Shown in pieces: positions 55,020 to 63,659 of a stretch of 64,000 nt of DNA. The translations under genes and the position numbers were made by a program. Below the pieces are notes generated by a model. It worked only from the letters and a program-made list of their open reading frames with translations, searched no databases and was not told the DNA's origin. The stretch's first letter is position 1; each line of letters begins with the position of its first letter. This DNA is from Qipengyuania sp. HL-TH1 (GTDB taxonomy: Bacteria > Pseudomonadota > Alphaproteobacteria > Sphingomonadales > Sphingomonadaceae), in the NCBI RefSeq assembly GCF_036365825.1, contig NZ_CP142675.1, positions 2,798,501 through 2,862,500 on the forward strand. The letters are read 5' to 3'.

Positions 55020-55651
55020 TTTCCTCGGAGAGCGATGCGCGTGCCTTTGTCGCCGGTATGTGCGACGAGGAGGCCATGAAACGTCTCGACCGCCTGGCTC
55101 AGGCGCTTCCGGTCGAGAACCAGCAGCAGAATTTGGTCGCCAAGCCCACGCTTTCGAAGATCTGGCAGCGGCATATTGCCGACTCGGCGCAATTGCTGGC
55201 ACTGTGTGACACCCCTTCCGCCTCACAGCCATGGCTCGATCTCGGGAGCGGGGCGGGTTTCCCCGGTGTCGTTATCGCCGCGATGAAACCCGATATGCCG
55301 GTGGTTCTGGTGGAATCGCGCAAGCGCCGGGTCGAATGGCTTTCGCGGGCTGTGAGCCTGATGGGCCTTGAAAACTGCCGGATAGAGGGCACCAGGCTGG
55401 AGAATGTCGAGGTATTCGATGCCGGTGTGATATCCGCGCGCGCCTTTGCACCGCTCGACCGCCTGCTCGCATTATCGGCGCGCTTCTCCACAAGGAGCAC
55501 CTGCTGGGTGTTGCCCAAAGGGCGTTCCGCAGCGCAAGAAGTCAGCGAACTGCCCAAGAATCGCCGCGCGATGTTTCACGTGGAACAATCGCACACCGAT
55601 TCCGAAGCGGGAATCATCGTCGGACGCGGCAAGTGGAGCGCCAAAGCATGA
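55016..55651 (+). CDS. rsmG: 16S rRNA (guanine527-N7)-methyltransferase RsmG
   Basis: A SAM methyltransferase of 211 residues. The SAM motif is [37 protein letters not shown] follows with the acidic SAM ribose ligand. N-terminal [20 protein letters not shown] is the conserved start of the family. A parS site lies in its codons M-F-H-V-E-Q. It overlaps mnmG and parA by 4 bases each. Confidence 0.96.
   Translation: MISSESDARAFVAGMCDEEAMKRLDRLAQALPVENQQQNLVAKPTLSKIWQRHIADSAQLLALCDTPSASQPWLDLGSGAGFPGVVIAAMKPDMPVVLVESRKRRVEWLSRAVSLMGLENCRIEGTRLENVEVFDAGVISARAFAPLDRLLALSARFSTRSTCWVLPKGRSAAQEVSELPKNRRAMFHVEQSHTDSEAGIIVGRGKWSAKA
55572..55587. other. parS site 3 (inside rsmG)
   Basis: TGTTTCACGTGGAACA matches the 16-bp parS consensus at 15 positions. 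It lies 61 bases before the parA start, in codons for F-H-V-E. Single-mismatch sites of this form are bound by ParB in other bacteria. Confidence 0.88.
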
Positions 55652-56439
55652 TCACGATCGCAATTGCCAACCAGAAGGGCGGGGTGGGCAAGACCACCAC
55701 CGCGATCAACATCGCCACGGCGATGGCTGCTACGGGTTGGAAAACGCTTCTGATCGACCTCGATCCGCAGGGAAACGCATCGACTGGCTTGGGTGTCGCG
55801 GCTGCCGACCGTGAAAACACCAGCTACGATTTGCTGCTCGACCAGGCCACTTTGGCTGAATGTGCACAGCCGACCGACATTCCGGGTCTCGATATCGTGC
55901 CCGCAACGCAGGATCTATCGGGCGCCGAAGTCGAGCTGGTGTCGGTGGTCGATCGCACCGCACGCCTCCGCAACGCGCTGTCGGCGCAGGAACGGGGTAG
56001 TTTCGCCGGATACGAAGTCTGCTTCATCGATTGCCCGCCGTCGCTCGGACTGCTGACGCTCAACGCGCTCTGCGCAGCCGATACGCTTCTGGTACCGCTG
56101 CAATGCGAGTTTTTCGCACTGGAAGGGCTGAGCCAGCTACTCCAGACGGTCGAGCGCGTGCAGCAGGGGTTCAACACCGATCTGGGTATCGTAGGCGTCG
56201 TTCTGACCATGTTCGACCGCCGCAATCGGCTGACCGACCAGGTCGCAGACGATGTGCGCGATTGCCTGGGCAAGCTCGTCTTCGACAGCGTGATCCCGCG
56301 CAATGTGCGGCTTTCCGAAGCGCCCAGTCACGGAATGCCCGCGCTGGTCTATGACCACAATTGCTCGGGCAGCCGCGCCTATATCGGTCTCGCGCGCGAG
56401 CTGATCGGACGACTACCCGAAAAGAGGAAGGCGGCATGA
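55648..56439 (+). CDS. parA: Chromosome partitioning ATPase ParA
   Basis: A deviant Walker-type ATPase of 263 residues that moves ParB-parS complexes. The deviant Walker A is NQKGGVGKTTTAINIATAMA (positions about 8-27) with its signature Lys; Walker A' is TLLIDLDPQGNASTGLG; EVCFIDCPPSLGLLTLNAL is Walker B. ATG at 55648 overlaps the rsmG stop in ATGA. It is chromosomal by context (mnmE-mnmG-rsmG) rather than plasmid type. Confidence 0.97.
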   Translation: MITIAIANQKGGVGKTTTAINIATAMAATGWKTLLIDLDPQGNASTGLGVAAADRENTSYDLLLDQATLAECAQPTDIPGLDIVPATQDLSGAEVELVSVVDRTARLRNALSAQERGSFAGYEVCFIDCPPSLGLLTLNALCAADTLLVPLQCEFFALEGLSQLLQTVERVQQGFNTDLGIVGVVLTMFDRRNRLTDQVADDVRDCLGKLVFDSVIPRNVRLSEAPSHGMPALVYDHNCSGSRAYIGLARELIGRLPEKRKAA

Positions 56440-57410
56440 GCGAAACCGCATCGAATACCGGAGCAAAACCGATCGACCGCAAGAAGAAGCTCGGCAAGGG
56501 ACTTGGTGCCTTGCTGGGAGAGACGCGCCGCGAAGAACCGCTCGTACGGCAGGATAGCGGCTCCGGCGGCAGTTCGCCGGCGGACCATTCCGAACCGCGC
56601 ACGGCACCGACCGAGGGCCTCGCCTCGATCCCCGTGGCTGATATCGAGCCATTGCCGGGTCAGCCGCGCAGCCGCTTCGACGAAGACGCGCTCGAATCGC
56701 TTGCGTCTTCGATCGCGTCGCGCGGCGTGATCCAGCCCATCATTGTTTCTCCGCTGGGCGGGGGACGTTACCGTCTGGTCGCGGGTGAACGGCGCTGGCG
56801 GGCGGCGCAGAAGGCCCGCCTGCATAAAATTCCGGCGCTGGTGCGCGAACTGGACCAGCGCGAGGTGATGGCGCTCGCGCTTATCGAGAACCTCCAGCGC
56901 GAGGACCTCAACCCTGTCGAGGAAGCGCGCGCTTATCAGAAACTGTCCGATGACGAGGGGATGACGCAGGCCGAGATCGCCAAGCTGGTCGACAAATCGC
57001 GCAGCCACGTGGCCAATTTCCAGCGCCTTCTCGCGCTGCCTGATACGATCCTGGCATTTTTGGCCGAGGGTTCGTTGTCGATGGGCCACGCGCGCGCCTT
57101 GATCGGCCGCGAAGAGGCGACCGAACTGGCGAGGAAGGCGGTTTCCGAAGGTCTTTCGGTTCGCGAAATGGAAGCGCTCACCCGCAAGCCGCGCAGCCGG
57201 CAGACCGCCGAGAACGGATCGGGAGACAGGCCTGAGGCGGGGGGCAATGCAGATATCGACGCGGTCCAGAGCCATCTCGAGGAATTTCTCGGGATGCCGG
57301 TAAAGATCTCTACCGACGCGACGCCCAATACCGGAAGCGTGACTATCCGGTTCCGCACACTCGATCAATTAGACCTTATTTGTCAGAGGCTTACGGGCGG
57401 CGACATCTAG
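56436..57410 (+). CDS. parB: Chromosome partitioning protein ParB
   Basis: A parS-binding CTPase clamp of 324 residues. The N-terminus holds KKKLGKGLGALLGE, the ParA-interacting segment. The CTP-binding region includes PGQPRSRFDEDALESLASSI, LVAGERRWRAAQKA and ALALIENLQREDLNPVEEA. The helix-turn-helix (MTQAEIAKLVDKSRSHVANF) contacts parS, and a C-terminal dimerisation domain ends at ICQRLTGGD. It overlaps parA in ATGA. Confidence 0.97.
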   Translation: MSETASNTGAKPIDRKKKLGKGLGALLGETRREEPLVRQDSGSGGSSPADHSEPRTAPTEGLASIPVADIEPLPGQPRSRFDEDALESLASSIASRGVIQPIIVSPLGGGRYRLVAGERRWRAAQKARLHKIPALVRELDQREVMALALIENLQREDLNPVEEARAYQKLSDDEGMTQAEIAKLVDKSRSHVANFQRLLALPDTILAFLAEGSLSMGHARALIGREEATELARKAVSEGLSVREMEALTRKPRSRQTAENGSGDRPEAGGNADIDAVQSHLEEFLGMPVKISTDATPNTGSVTIRFRTLDQLDLICQRLTGGDI

Positions 57411-57464
57411 TGGGCTAAGCCCCGTATGGTATGAAGCCTTGGCCGGACGAATACCGGCAAGAGC

Positions 57465-58415
57465 CTAGTTGGCGGGGCTGCCGTCGGGATAGACCGCGCG
57501 TTGCGGCACGGTGACCGTCACCGGCATCAGCATATACTGCCCCGCCTGGTTGTACTGGACAGTTCCTGCGCTAGCCATCGCCTGCTGCATGTAATCGTCG
57601 AGATAGGCCTGACACTGGCCCTGGCTGTTCGTCCGGCGGCGACTGCCGTCCTCGATCGCGTCACCCGCGGCCATCCCGGCCAGCGCCCCGGCACCCGCAC
57701 CGATCAGGGTACCCGCCATGCGATCCCCGCGTCCTGCGATCCGGTTACCGAGCAAACCGCCTGCCGCGCCGCCCACAAGCGCGCCGATGATTTCACCGCG
57801 GTCGCTGTCCGTCTCGTAAGTGTCGAGCCGGGCACGGCATTCCTCGAGCCATGCATTGCGATCGAAGGCAACGACTTGCGACCCGAAGGGAAGCTGCGCC
57901 GGCGCGGCGCCATAACCATACTCGGCGGGAACAGCCTGGGCCGGAGCGCCGGCGGGATAAATCACCCGCGCTGCGCCGCCCGTGGCCGGCACCGCATAGC
58001 TGACCGGTGCCGGGTAACTATAGACCACCTGCGGCATTTGCTGGACGTAGATATAGGTCGGCTGGATCGGCACCACGGTAGCGGCGGTTCCCCGTGCAGC
58101 GATCGTCCGCGCGGCGGGGACTGCTTCGCTGCTCGGCGCTTCATAGGTATAATAGACCGGAGCCGAGGGATCGATCGACTGGATCGTCGGCTTGCTGACG
58201 AATACCGGGGGTGCCTGCCGCGCAGGAATGACGCGCGCCGTACCGGTGGGCTCGCTCGTGACGGTTTCTGTCACCACATCGTCGTCGAGCTCGGGCAGCG
58301 CCTGTGCATATTCGTACTGACCGGTCTCATAGGACATGGTTTCCTGCGCCAGGGCTGCACCTGACGTAAACGCCAAGCAGGAAGCAGTCAGGGCAAGGGC
58401 GGTGCGGGCGATCAT
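57465..58415 (-). CDS. Exported glycine-zipper protein
   Basis: A protein of 316 residues. A signal peptide (MIARTALALTASCLAFTSG, cleaved after A-L-A) precedes a Pro/Tyr/Ala-rich low-complexity region (about 60-210), then a glycine-zipper segment near 240-275 (GALVGGAAGGLLGNRIAG and LIGAGAGALAGMAAGDA), which can insert in membranes. ATG at 58415 has AAGGAGC upstream. Family: glycine-zipper 2TM/17-kDa surface-antigen-like. The function is unknown, possibly outer-membrane associated. It is convergent with parB. Confidence 0.8.
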   Translation of the reverse strand: MIARTALALTASCLAFTSGAALAQETMSYETGQYEYAQALPELDDDVVTETVTSEPTGTARVIPARQAPPVFVSKPTIQSIDPSAPVYYTYEAPSSEAVPAARTIAARGTAATVVPIQPTYIYVQQMPQVVYSYPAPVSYAVPATGGAARVIYPAGAPAQAVPAEYGYGAAPAQLPFGSQVVAFDRNAWLEECRARLDTYETDSDRGEIIGALVGGAAGGLLGNRIAGRGDRMAGTLIGAGAGALAGMAAGDAIEDGSRRRTNSQGQCQAYLDDYMQQAMASAGTVQYNQAGQYMLMPVTVTVPQRAVYPDGSPAN

Positions 58416-58539
58416 AGCAAGAGCTCCTTCAAGCGACTCGGGATCACGCCGCGTCGCTTTCGTTAACGCCCTGTTTAGCATCCCTCCTGCGGAGCGCAAA
58501 AGCTGCCCCTGCGTCTGTGCCGCAATGGGGCGGCAGAGT

Positions 58540-59022
58540 TTAGATACGGTCTGCGAGCATGCGGGCCAACGCCTCGACACCATTGGCATCGTCGCGGTCG
58601 AACCGGGCCTTGGCGGGGCTATCGAGATCGATCACCGCGACGGTTGCCCCGTCCCGCAGCACCGGGACCACCAGTTCGGAGTTGGTGACCGAATCGCAGG
58701 CGATATGGCCGGGGAATGAATGCACGTCTTCGACGAGCTGTGTTCTACCGTCGCGCGCCGCTGCCCCGCAGACCCCTTGGCCCATCGGAATACGGATGCA
58801 GGCGGGGCGTCCCATGAAGGGGCCAAGCACCAACTCGTCGCCGATGACGCGGTAGAAGCCGGACCAGTTCAAATCGGGCAGGAAATCCCACAGCAGCGCG
58901 GCGATATTGGCCATATTGGCGACTGCATCGGGTTCGCCCGCAGTCAGCGCTTCGGCCGCATCGAGCAGCTGGCGATAGGCTTCGGGCTTGGGCGTCGCTG
59001 GATCGGGGCGGAAATCGAACAT
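58540..59022 (-). CDS. GAF-domain free methionine-R-sulfoxide reductase
   Basis: A single GAF domain of 160 residues. Cys75 (GRPACIRIP), Cys85 (GQGVCGAAA) and Cys109 (GHIACDSVTNSELVVP) have the spacing of 10 and 24 residues seen between the redox cysteines of E. coli fRMsr (84, 94 and 118). It reduces free methionine-(R)-sulfoxide using thioredoxin-type electrons. ATG at 59022 was chosen; the frame continues upstream into the divergent gap only as Arg-rich sequence. Confidence 0.92.
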   Translation of the reverse strand: MFDFRPDPATPKPEAYRQLLDAAEALTAGEPDAVANMANIAALLWDFLPDLNWSGFYRVIGDELVLGPFMGRPACIRIPMGQGVCGAAARDGRTQLVEDVHSFPGHIACDSVTNSELVVPVLRDGATVAVIDLDSPAKARFDRDDANGVEALARMLADRI

Positions 59023-59098
59023 GGCGCGCGATGTAGCGTGCGCGCGCCGCGCTGCAAGGGCCATTGCTCCCGCAGCAAGGCTCGCTTATCCCCGCGCC

Positions 59099-60559
59099 AT
59101 GGGAATCCTCAAGAAGCTGGGCATCGCGCTCCTCGTCATCCTGCTGGTGGTTTTGGTCGCCGGTTATTTCTTCACCCGGGGCGATACCGCCGATGTCGCT
59201 TTCGAGGAGACCGTGGGCACCGATCCCACGCTCGATGAGCCTGAAGCCGAAAGCTTCCCGACCGTTGCCATCGCCGAACCGGTGGGATGGGCCGAGGATG
59301 AAGTCCCGACCGCTGCCGCAGGCCTTGCGGTCACGCGGTTCGCGGATGGTCTCGACCATCCGCGCACGCTGCAGGCACTGCCCAATGGCGATATCCTGGT
59401 CTCGCTGACCCAATCGCCTAAACTTGGCGGCGGCGAGAGCAATTGGCTGCGCGACCTCATCGCCGGCTTCCTGTTCCGGAAGGCGGGCGCGGGCGGCGAC
59501 AGCGCCAACCAGCTGGTCCTGCTGCGCGATGGCGATGGCGACGGGGTGGCCGAAGGCCGGTTCGTCCTGCGCGACGATCTCGACTCGCCCTCGGGCCTCG
59601 CCTGGGGCGACGACACGCTCTATGTCGCCAATCACGATGAAGTGCTGGCATTCGATTACGAACTCGGCGCGACCCAGGTGACCGGCGAAGGCCGCAAGAT
59701 CGCCGATCTCGCCGAGGGTACCGGCCACTGGATGCGCAATCTCGCGCTGCATCCCGATGGCAACCGCCTTTATGCGGCAGTCGGCTCCAAATCGAATATC
59801 GGTGAGGACGGGCTCGAGATCGAAGAAGGCCGCGCGCTGATCTGGGAAATCAATCTCGAAACCGGCCGCCAGCGTGTCTTCGCCGCGGGCCTGCGCAACG
59901 CCAATGGCCTCGATTTCAGCCCTTGGTCGGGGGAACTGTGGACCACGGTCAACGAACGCGACATGCTCGGTTCGGATCTGGTGCCCGACTACCTGACCAA
60001 TGTCCCCGTAGGCGCGCATTATGGCTGGCCCTGGGTCTATTACGGCGACAATTTCGATCGCCGGGTCAAATACCCGATCCCGCAGGCCATCAGCTATGTG
60101 CGCACGCCCGAATATGCGCTGGGCCCGCATGTCGCTGCGCTGGGTTTCGTTTTCAGCCGCGAAGGCGCCAAATTGGGTGAGAACTTCGCCAGTGGCGCAT
60201 TGATCGCCCGTCATGGCTCGTGGAACCGCAAGCCGCCCTCGGGCTACGACGTGGTCTATGTCGCCTTTGACGAGCGCGGCAATCCGGTTGGTAAGCCGGT
60301 ACCCGTGCTCACGGGCTTCCTGCAGGACGACGGCACGACGCGCGGACGCCCGACCTGGGTCGAATGGGCGGGTGACGGATCGCTGCTCGTTTCGGACGAT
60401 ACTGCCGGGATTATCTGGCGCGTCTTCGCTCCCGGTGCCGAGGCGCAGCAGGGCATCGAACGGGTGACCGGCGATCGCCTTCCCCCGCAGCGCGAATTGC
60501 GCGGGCAGCAGGCGACCTTCGGCGAGGATGACTATGCGCGGCGGGTAACCGCGGAATAG
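59099..60559 (+). CDS. PQQ-dependent sugar/sorbosone dehydrogenase-like protein, membrane-anchored
   Basis: A protein of 486 residues with an N-terminal anchor (GILKKLGIALLVILLVVLVA) and a six-bladed beta-propeller of the GSDH type. Landmarks: FADGLDHPRTLQALPNGDIL, SGLAWGDDTLYVANHDEVL, GLRNANGLDFSPWSGELWTT and SGALIARHGSWNRKPPSGY. The domain matches proteins annotated as L-sorbosone or glucose/sorbosone dehydrogenase; PQQ use is inferred from the family. Located in the periplasm. The divergent gap to the GAF gene is 76 bases. Confidence 0.88.
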   Translation: MGILKKLGIALLVILLVVLVAGYFFTRGDTADVAFEETVGTDPTLDEPEAESFPTVAIAEPVGWAEDEVPTAAAGLAVTRFADGLDHPRTLQALPNGDILVSLTQSPKLGGGESNWLRDLIAGFLFRKAGAGGDSANQLVLLRDGDGDGVAEGRFVLRDDLDSPSGLAWGDDTLYVANHDEVLAFDYELGATQVTGEGRKIADLAEGTGHWMRNLALHPDGNRLYAAVGSKSNIGEDGLEIEEGRALIWEINLETGRQRVFAAGLRNANGLDFSPWSGELWTTVNERDMLGSDLVPDYLTNVPVGAHYGWPWVYYGDNFDRRVKYPIPQAISYVRTPEYALGPHVAALGFVFSREGAKLGENFASGALIARHGSWNRKPPSGYDVVYVAFDERGNPVGKPVPVLTGFLQDDGTTRGRPTWVEWAGDGSLLVSDDTAGIIWRVFAPGAEAQQGIERVTGDRLPPQRELRGQQATFGEDDYARRVTAE

Positions 60560-60560
60560 G

Positions 60561-62300
60561 TCAGCCCACGAGCTGGTCGGCCGAGAGCGCGTAAAGCGCC
60601 TCTCCGCCTGCCATAGCGGCGCTTTTGAGGCCCGCGGCTTCGGGGACGATGCGGTCGAGGAAAAAGCGCACGCTGGCCGCCTTGGTGGCAGCAATTCCGG
60701 GGGCAGCGCCGTCTTCGACCGCGCGCAACTGTCGCACCAGCTGCGCCCCGGCCACCGCCACGGCGAACATGGTGCAGAACGGCACCGAACCCGCCAGCCG
60801 ATCGTCGAGGCTGGCATCCTCGCGCATCCATTGAGCCACTGCAGCGCAATCGGCCGCGAGCCCGGCAAGCGCGGGTTCGTCTGCGGCTTCGCGCGCCACA
60901 TCGGTGATTACCCCGGTGAGCGCTTCGCCGCCGTCAAGCCCGAGTTTGCGGGTGACGAGGTCGGCGGCCTGGATGCCATTGGTGCCTTCATAGATCGGGG
61001 CAATGCGCGAATCGCGCCAATGCTGCGCGGCGCCGGTTTCCTCGACGAAGCCCATGCCGCCATGGACCTGCACGCCGAGGCTAGCGACTTCGATCCCGAT
61101 ATCGGTCCCCCATGCCTTGATCAGCGGAGTCAGCACTTCGCCGCGCGCCCCCGCAGCCGCGTCGCCCAGCGTGCCCCGGTCGACCTGGCCCGCAGTATAA
61201 TAGAGCAGCGCCCGCGCGCCTTCGGTCACCGCCTTCATCCGTAGAAGCATGCGCCGCACGTCGGGGTGCTCGATGATCGATACGGGTGCCTTGTCGGGTG
61301 AGCCGGCGCGCGCGGACTGGATGCGCTCCCTGGCAAAGTCGAGCGCCTGCTGGGTCGCCCTCTCGCCGATCTGGACGCCCTGGTTGCCGACATTGATGCG
61401 CGCATTGTTCATCATCGTGAACATTGCCATCAACCCGCGGTTTTCTGCGCCGACCAGTTCGCCGATACACTCGCCATTGTCGCCATAGCTCATCACGCAG
61501 GTGGGCGAGGCATTGATGCCCAGCTTGTGTTCGATGCTGACGCAGCGCAGATCGTTGCGCTCGCCGGGGGTGCCATCGTCTTTCACATGATACTTGGGGA
61601 CGATGAACAGCGAGATGCCGCGTGTTCCCTCGGGCGCATCGGGCAGCCGCGCGAGGACGAGGTGGATGATGTTCTTCGCCAGCTCGTGCTCGCCCCAGGT
61701 AATGTAAATCTTCTGGCCCTTGATGCGGTACTTGCCCGCATGCTCACCCTCGCTAATCGGCTGGGCCGTGGTCCGCAGCGCCCCGACATCGGAGCCCGCC
61801 TGCGGTTCGGTCAGGTTCATCGTGCCCGACCACTCGCCGCTGACCAGCTTGGGCAGATATTTCTCCTGCAGCTCCTTCGAGCCGTGATGTTCGAGTGATT
61901 CGATCGACCCGACACTCAGCATGGGAAGCAGGTTGAAGGCCATGTTCGCGGTGCCGAGGTTTTCGAGCACATTGCACGAGAGCGTGAAGGGCAGTCCCTG
62001 ACCGCCGAATTCCACCGGCCCCGAAATCGCATTCCAGCCCTGCTCGACATAGTGTTCATAGGCCTCGGCGAAGCCCCCGGGCAGGCGCACCACGCCGTTT
62101 TCGAGCTTGGCGCCTTCGAGATCGCCCACGCGGTTGAGCGGGGCCCATTCGCCGGCCGCGAATTCGCCGATCCCGCCGACGATCGCCTCGACCATATCGG
62201 GTTCTGCGGCGGCGAACTTTTCGGACTGGGCAAGCTCCTCGATGCCGGCATTGACGCGGATGGCAAGCAGCTGGTCCTGCGTGGCGGGGGTATAGGTCAC
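60561..62300 (-). CDS. Acyl-CoA dehydrogenase (long, DmdC/FadE12-like form)
   Basis: A flavoenzyme of 579 residues, longer than the 380-residue standard form because of a C-terminal extension. The core has LNLTEPQAGSDVGALRTTA for FAD/substrate contact, IRGQKIYITWGEHELA-like sequence, NARINVGNQGVQIGERATQQ and APIYEGTNGIQAADLV, whose Glu is the catalytic base. The extension from about residue 460 is helical. It would start fatty-acid or related beta-oxidation; the chain length is unknown. It is divergent from tsaC by 47 bases and ends 2 bases past the stop of the sugar dehydrogenase-like gene. Confidence 0.93.
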   Translation of the reverse strand: MTYTPATQDQLLAIRVNAGIEELAQSEKFAAAEPDMVEAIVGGIGEFAAGEWAPLNRVGDLEGAKLENGVVRLPGGFAEAYEHYVEQGWNAISGPVEFGGQGLPFTLSCNVLENLGTANMAFNLLPMLSVGSIESLEHHGSKELQEKYLPKLVSGEWSGTMNLTEPQAGSDVGALRTTAQPISEGEHAGKYRIKGQKIYITWGEHELAKNIIHLVLARLPDAPEGTRGISLFIVPKYHVKDDGTPGERNDLRCVSIEHKLGINASPTCVMSYGDNGECIGELVGAENRGLMAMFTMMNNARINVGNQGVQIGERATQQALDFARERIQSARAGSPDKAPVSIIEHPDVRRMLLRMKAVTEGARALLYYTAGQVDRGTLGDAAAGARGEVLTPLIKAWGTDIGIEVASLGVQVHGGMGFVEETGAAQHWRDSRIAPIYEGTNGIQAADLVTRKLGLDGGEALTGVITDVAREAADEPALAGLAADCAAVAQWMREDASLDDRLAGSVPFCTMFAVAVAGAQLVRQLRAVEDGAAPGIAATKAASVRFFLDRIVPEAAGLKSAAMAGGEALYALSADQLVG

Positions 62301-62347
62301 GGTGGTATCCTCTTGGCTTTGTGCGCAGGCAGATATAGCGCGCGGGC

Positions 62348-63277
62348 ATGAGCGGCAAATACGCTACGGAAACGCTTCACGTCGAGGAAGGTGGCATCGC
62401 GTGCGCCGCGAAAATCCTGCGTGATGGCGGGCTTGTCGCGGTGCCGACCGAGACGGTCTATGGTCTCGCTGCCCGCGCCGATAGCGACGCGGCGGTCGCC
62501 AAGATCTACGCGGCCAAGGGGCGACCGAGCTTCAATCCCCTGATCGTCCATGTGGCATCGCTGGCGCAAGCGCGTGCCCTGGCCGAATTCTCGCCCGTCG
62601 CCGAACGCCTGGCGCAGCACCACTGGCCCGGCCCGCTCACGCTGGTGCTGCCGCGCCGCCGTGCTGCCGACTTGTCCGACGCGGTGACGGCAGGTCTCGA
62701 TACGCTGGCGCTGCGGATGCCCTCGCACCCGGTCATGCGCGCTTTGCTCGATGCGGTCGGTCTTCCGCTCGCGGCCCCTTCCGCGAATCGCAGCGGTTTC
62801 ATCAGTCCTACCTCGCCGACGCATGTTCTGGCCTCGCTCGGAGGCCGGATCGATGCGGTCCTCGACGGGGGGGATTGCACCAGGGGGCTGGAGTCCACCA
62901 TCGCAGCAGTGCGCAGCGATGGCTCGGTGGACATTCTGCGCCCGGGCCCGATCGATCTCGGGCTGACGGCTGCGAACGCAGGCTCGATCGAAGCGCCGGG
63001 CCAGCTCGAGAGCCATTACGCACCGGGGAAGCCGGTGCGTCTGATGGCCTCAGAAGTTGCGCCAGACGAGTTCTGGATCGGTTTTGGTGCAATTCAGGGC
63101 GACTGCACGCTTTCGGACAGCGGCGATCTGACTCAGGCGGCAGCGCGTCTCTACGCCTGCCTTCACGAAGGCGCGCGCTCGGACAAGCCCCGCATTGCCA
63201 TCGCCCCGGTCCCCCAAACAGGGATCGGCGTCGCGATCAACGACCGGCTGCGCCGCGCGGCGACGCCGCCCAATTAA
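62348..63277 (+). CDS. tsaC: L-threonylcarbamoyladenylate synthase (Sua5-type)
   Basis: An enzyme of 309 residues that makes threonylcarbamoyl-AMP, the first step of t6A37 tRNA modification. The YrdC core has GGLVAVPTETVYGLAA, AKGRPSFNPLIVHV, LALRMPSHPVMRALL and LAAPSANRSGFISPT. The C-terminal Sua5 domain begins at ESHYAPGKPVRLMA, making it the long form. The end overlaps the convergent small lipoprotein gene by 4 bases. Confidence 0.95.
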   Translation: MSGKYATETLHVEEGGIACAAKILRDGGLVAVPTETVYGLAARADSDAAVAKIYAAKGRPSFNPLIVHVASLAQARALAEFSPVAERLAQHHWPGPLTLVLPRRRAADLSDAVTAGLDTLALRMPSHPVMRALLDAVGLPLAAPSANRSGFISPTSPTHVLASLGGRIDAVLDGGDCTRGLESTIAAVRSDGSVDILRPGPIDLGLTAANAGSIEAPGQLESHYAPGKPVRLMASEVAPDEFWIGFGAIQGDCTLSDSGDLTQAAARLYACLHEGARSDKPRIAIAPVPQTGIGVAINDRLRRAATPPN

Positions 63278-63606
63278 TCGTCTTCAGGTTCGTAGGGGAG
63301 CGTCGGGATGATCTGCTGCATCTCGGCATAGGTGTCGCGCGCCTCGTCGCAGGCGCGGCGAATGCCGTCCTCGCACTGGTCGAGCTGCTTTTCATAGTCG
63401 CGCTCGAGCTTGGCGAGGCGCTGCTCGCGCCGCCGGATCTCGCGGCCACGCTTCTCGTCGGCTTCGGACTGGCTGGTGGTGGCAAGGTCGACGCCCTTGC
63501 TCACCGCCTTTACCGGCGCCGTCGCGACGTCGACCACGGCCTTGGCAAGACAGCCGGGTAGCATCACGCTGGCGGGCAGGAGGATAAGAAGGGCTAGGCG
63601 GTGCAT
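63274..63606 (-). CDS. Small lipoprotein with coiled-coil, function unknown
   Basis: A protein of 110 residues with lipoprotein signal MHRLALLILLPASVMLPGC. The segment KAVVDVATAPVKAVSKGVDL follows, then a charged helical stretch (SEADEKRGREIRRREQRLAK) likely to form a coiled coil, and two cysteines near residues 82 and 90. ATG at 63606 fits the lipobox; the longer frame is Arg-rich. No family recognised. Confidence 0.75.
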   Translation of the reverse strand: MHRLALLILLPASVMLPGCLAKAVVDVATAPVKAVSKGVDLATTSQSEADEKRGREIRRREQRLAKLERDYEKQLDQCEDGIRRACDEARDTYAEMQQIIPTLPYEPEDD

Positions 63607-63659
63607 GGAAATTCCTTTCGCCGCGCCGCCTAGCCCATAATCGCTAACCCGTCGATGAA

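Noticed and set aside
57411..57464. Possible terminator between parB and the glycine-zipper gene
   Set aside because: Only a 4-bp GGGC/GCCC stem and no T-run.
62370..62390. CTTCACGTCGA resembling a parS half site in tsaC
   Set aside because: Only one half site matches; too many mismatches in the second half for ParB binding.
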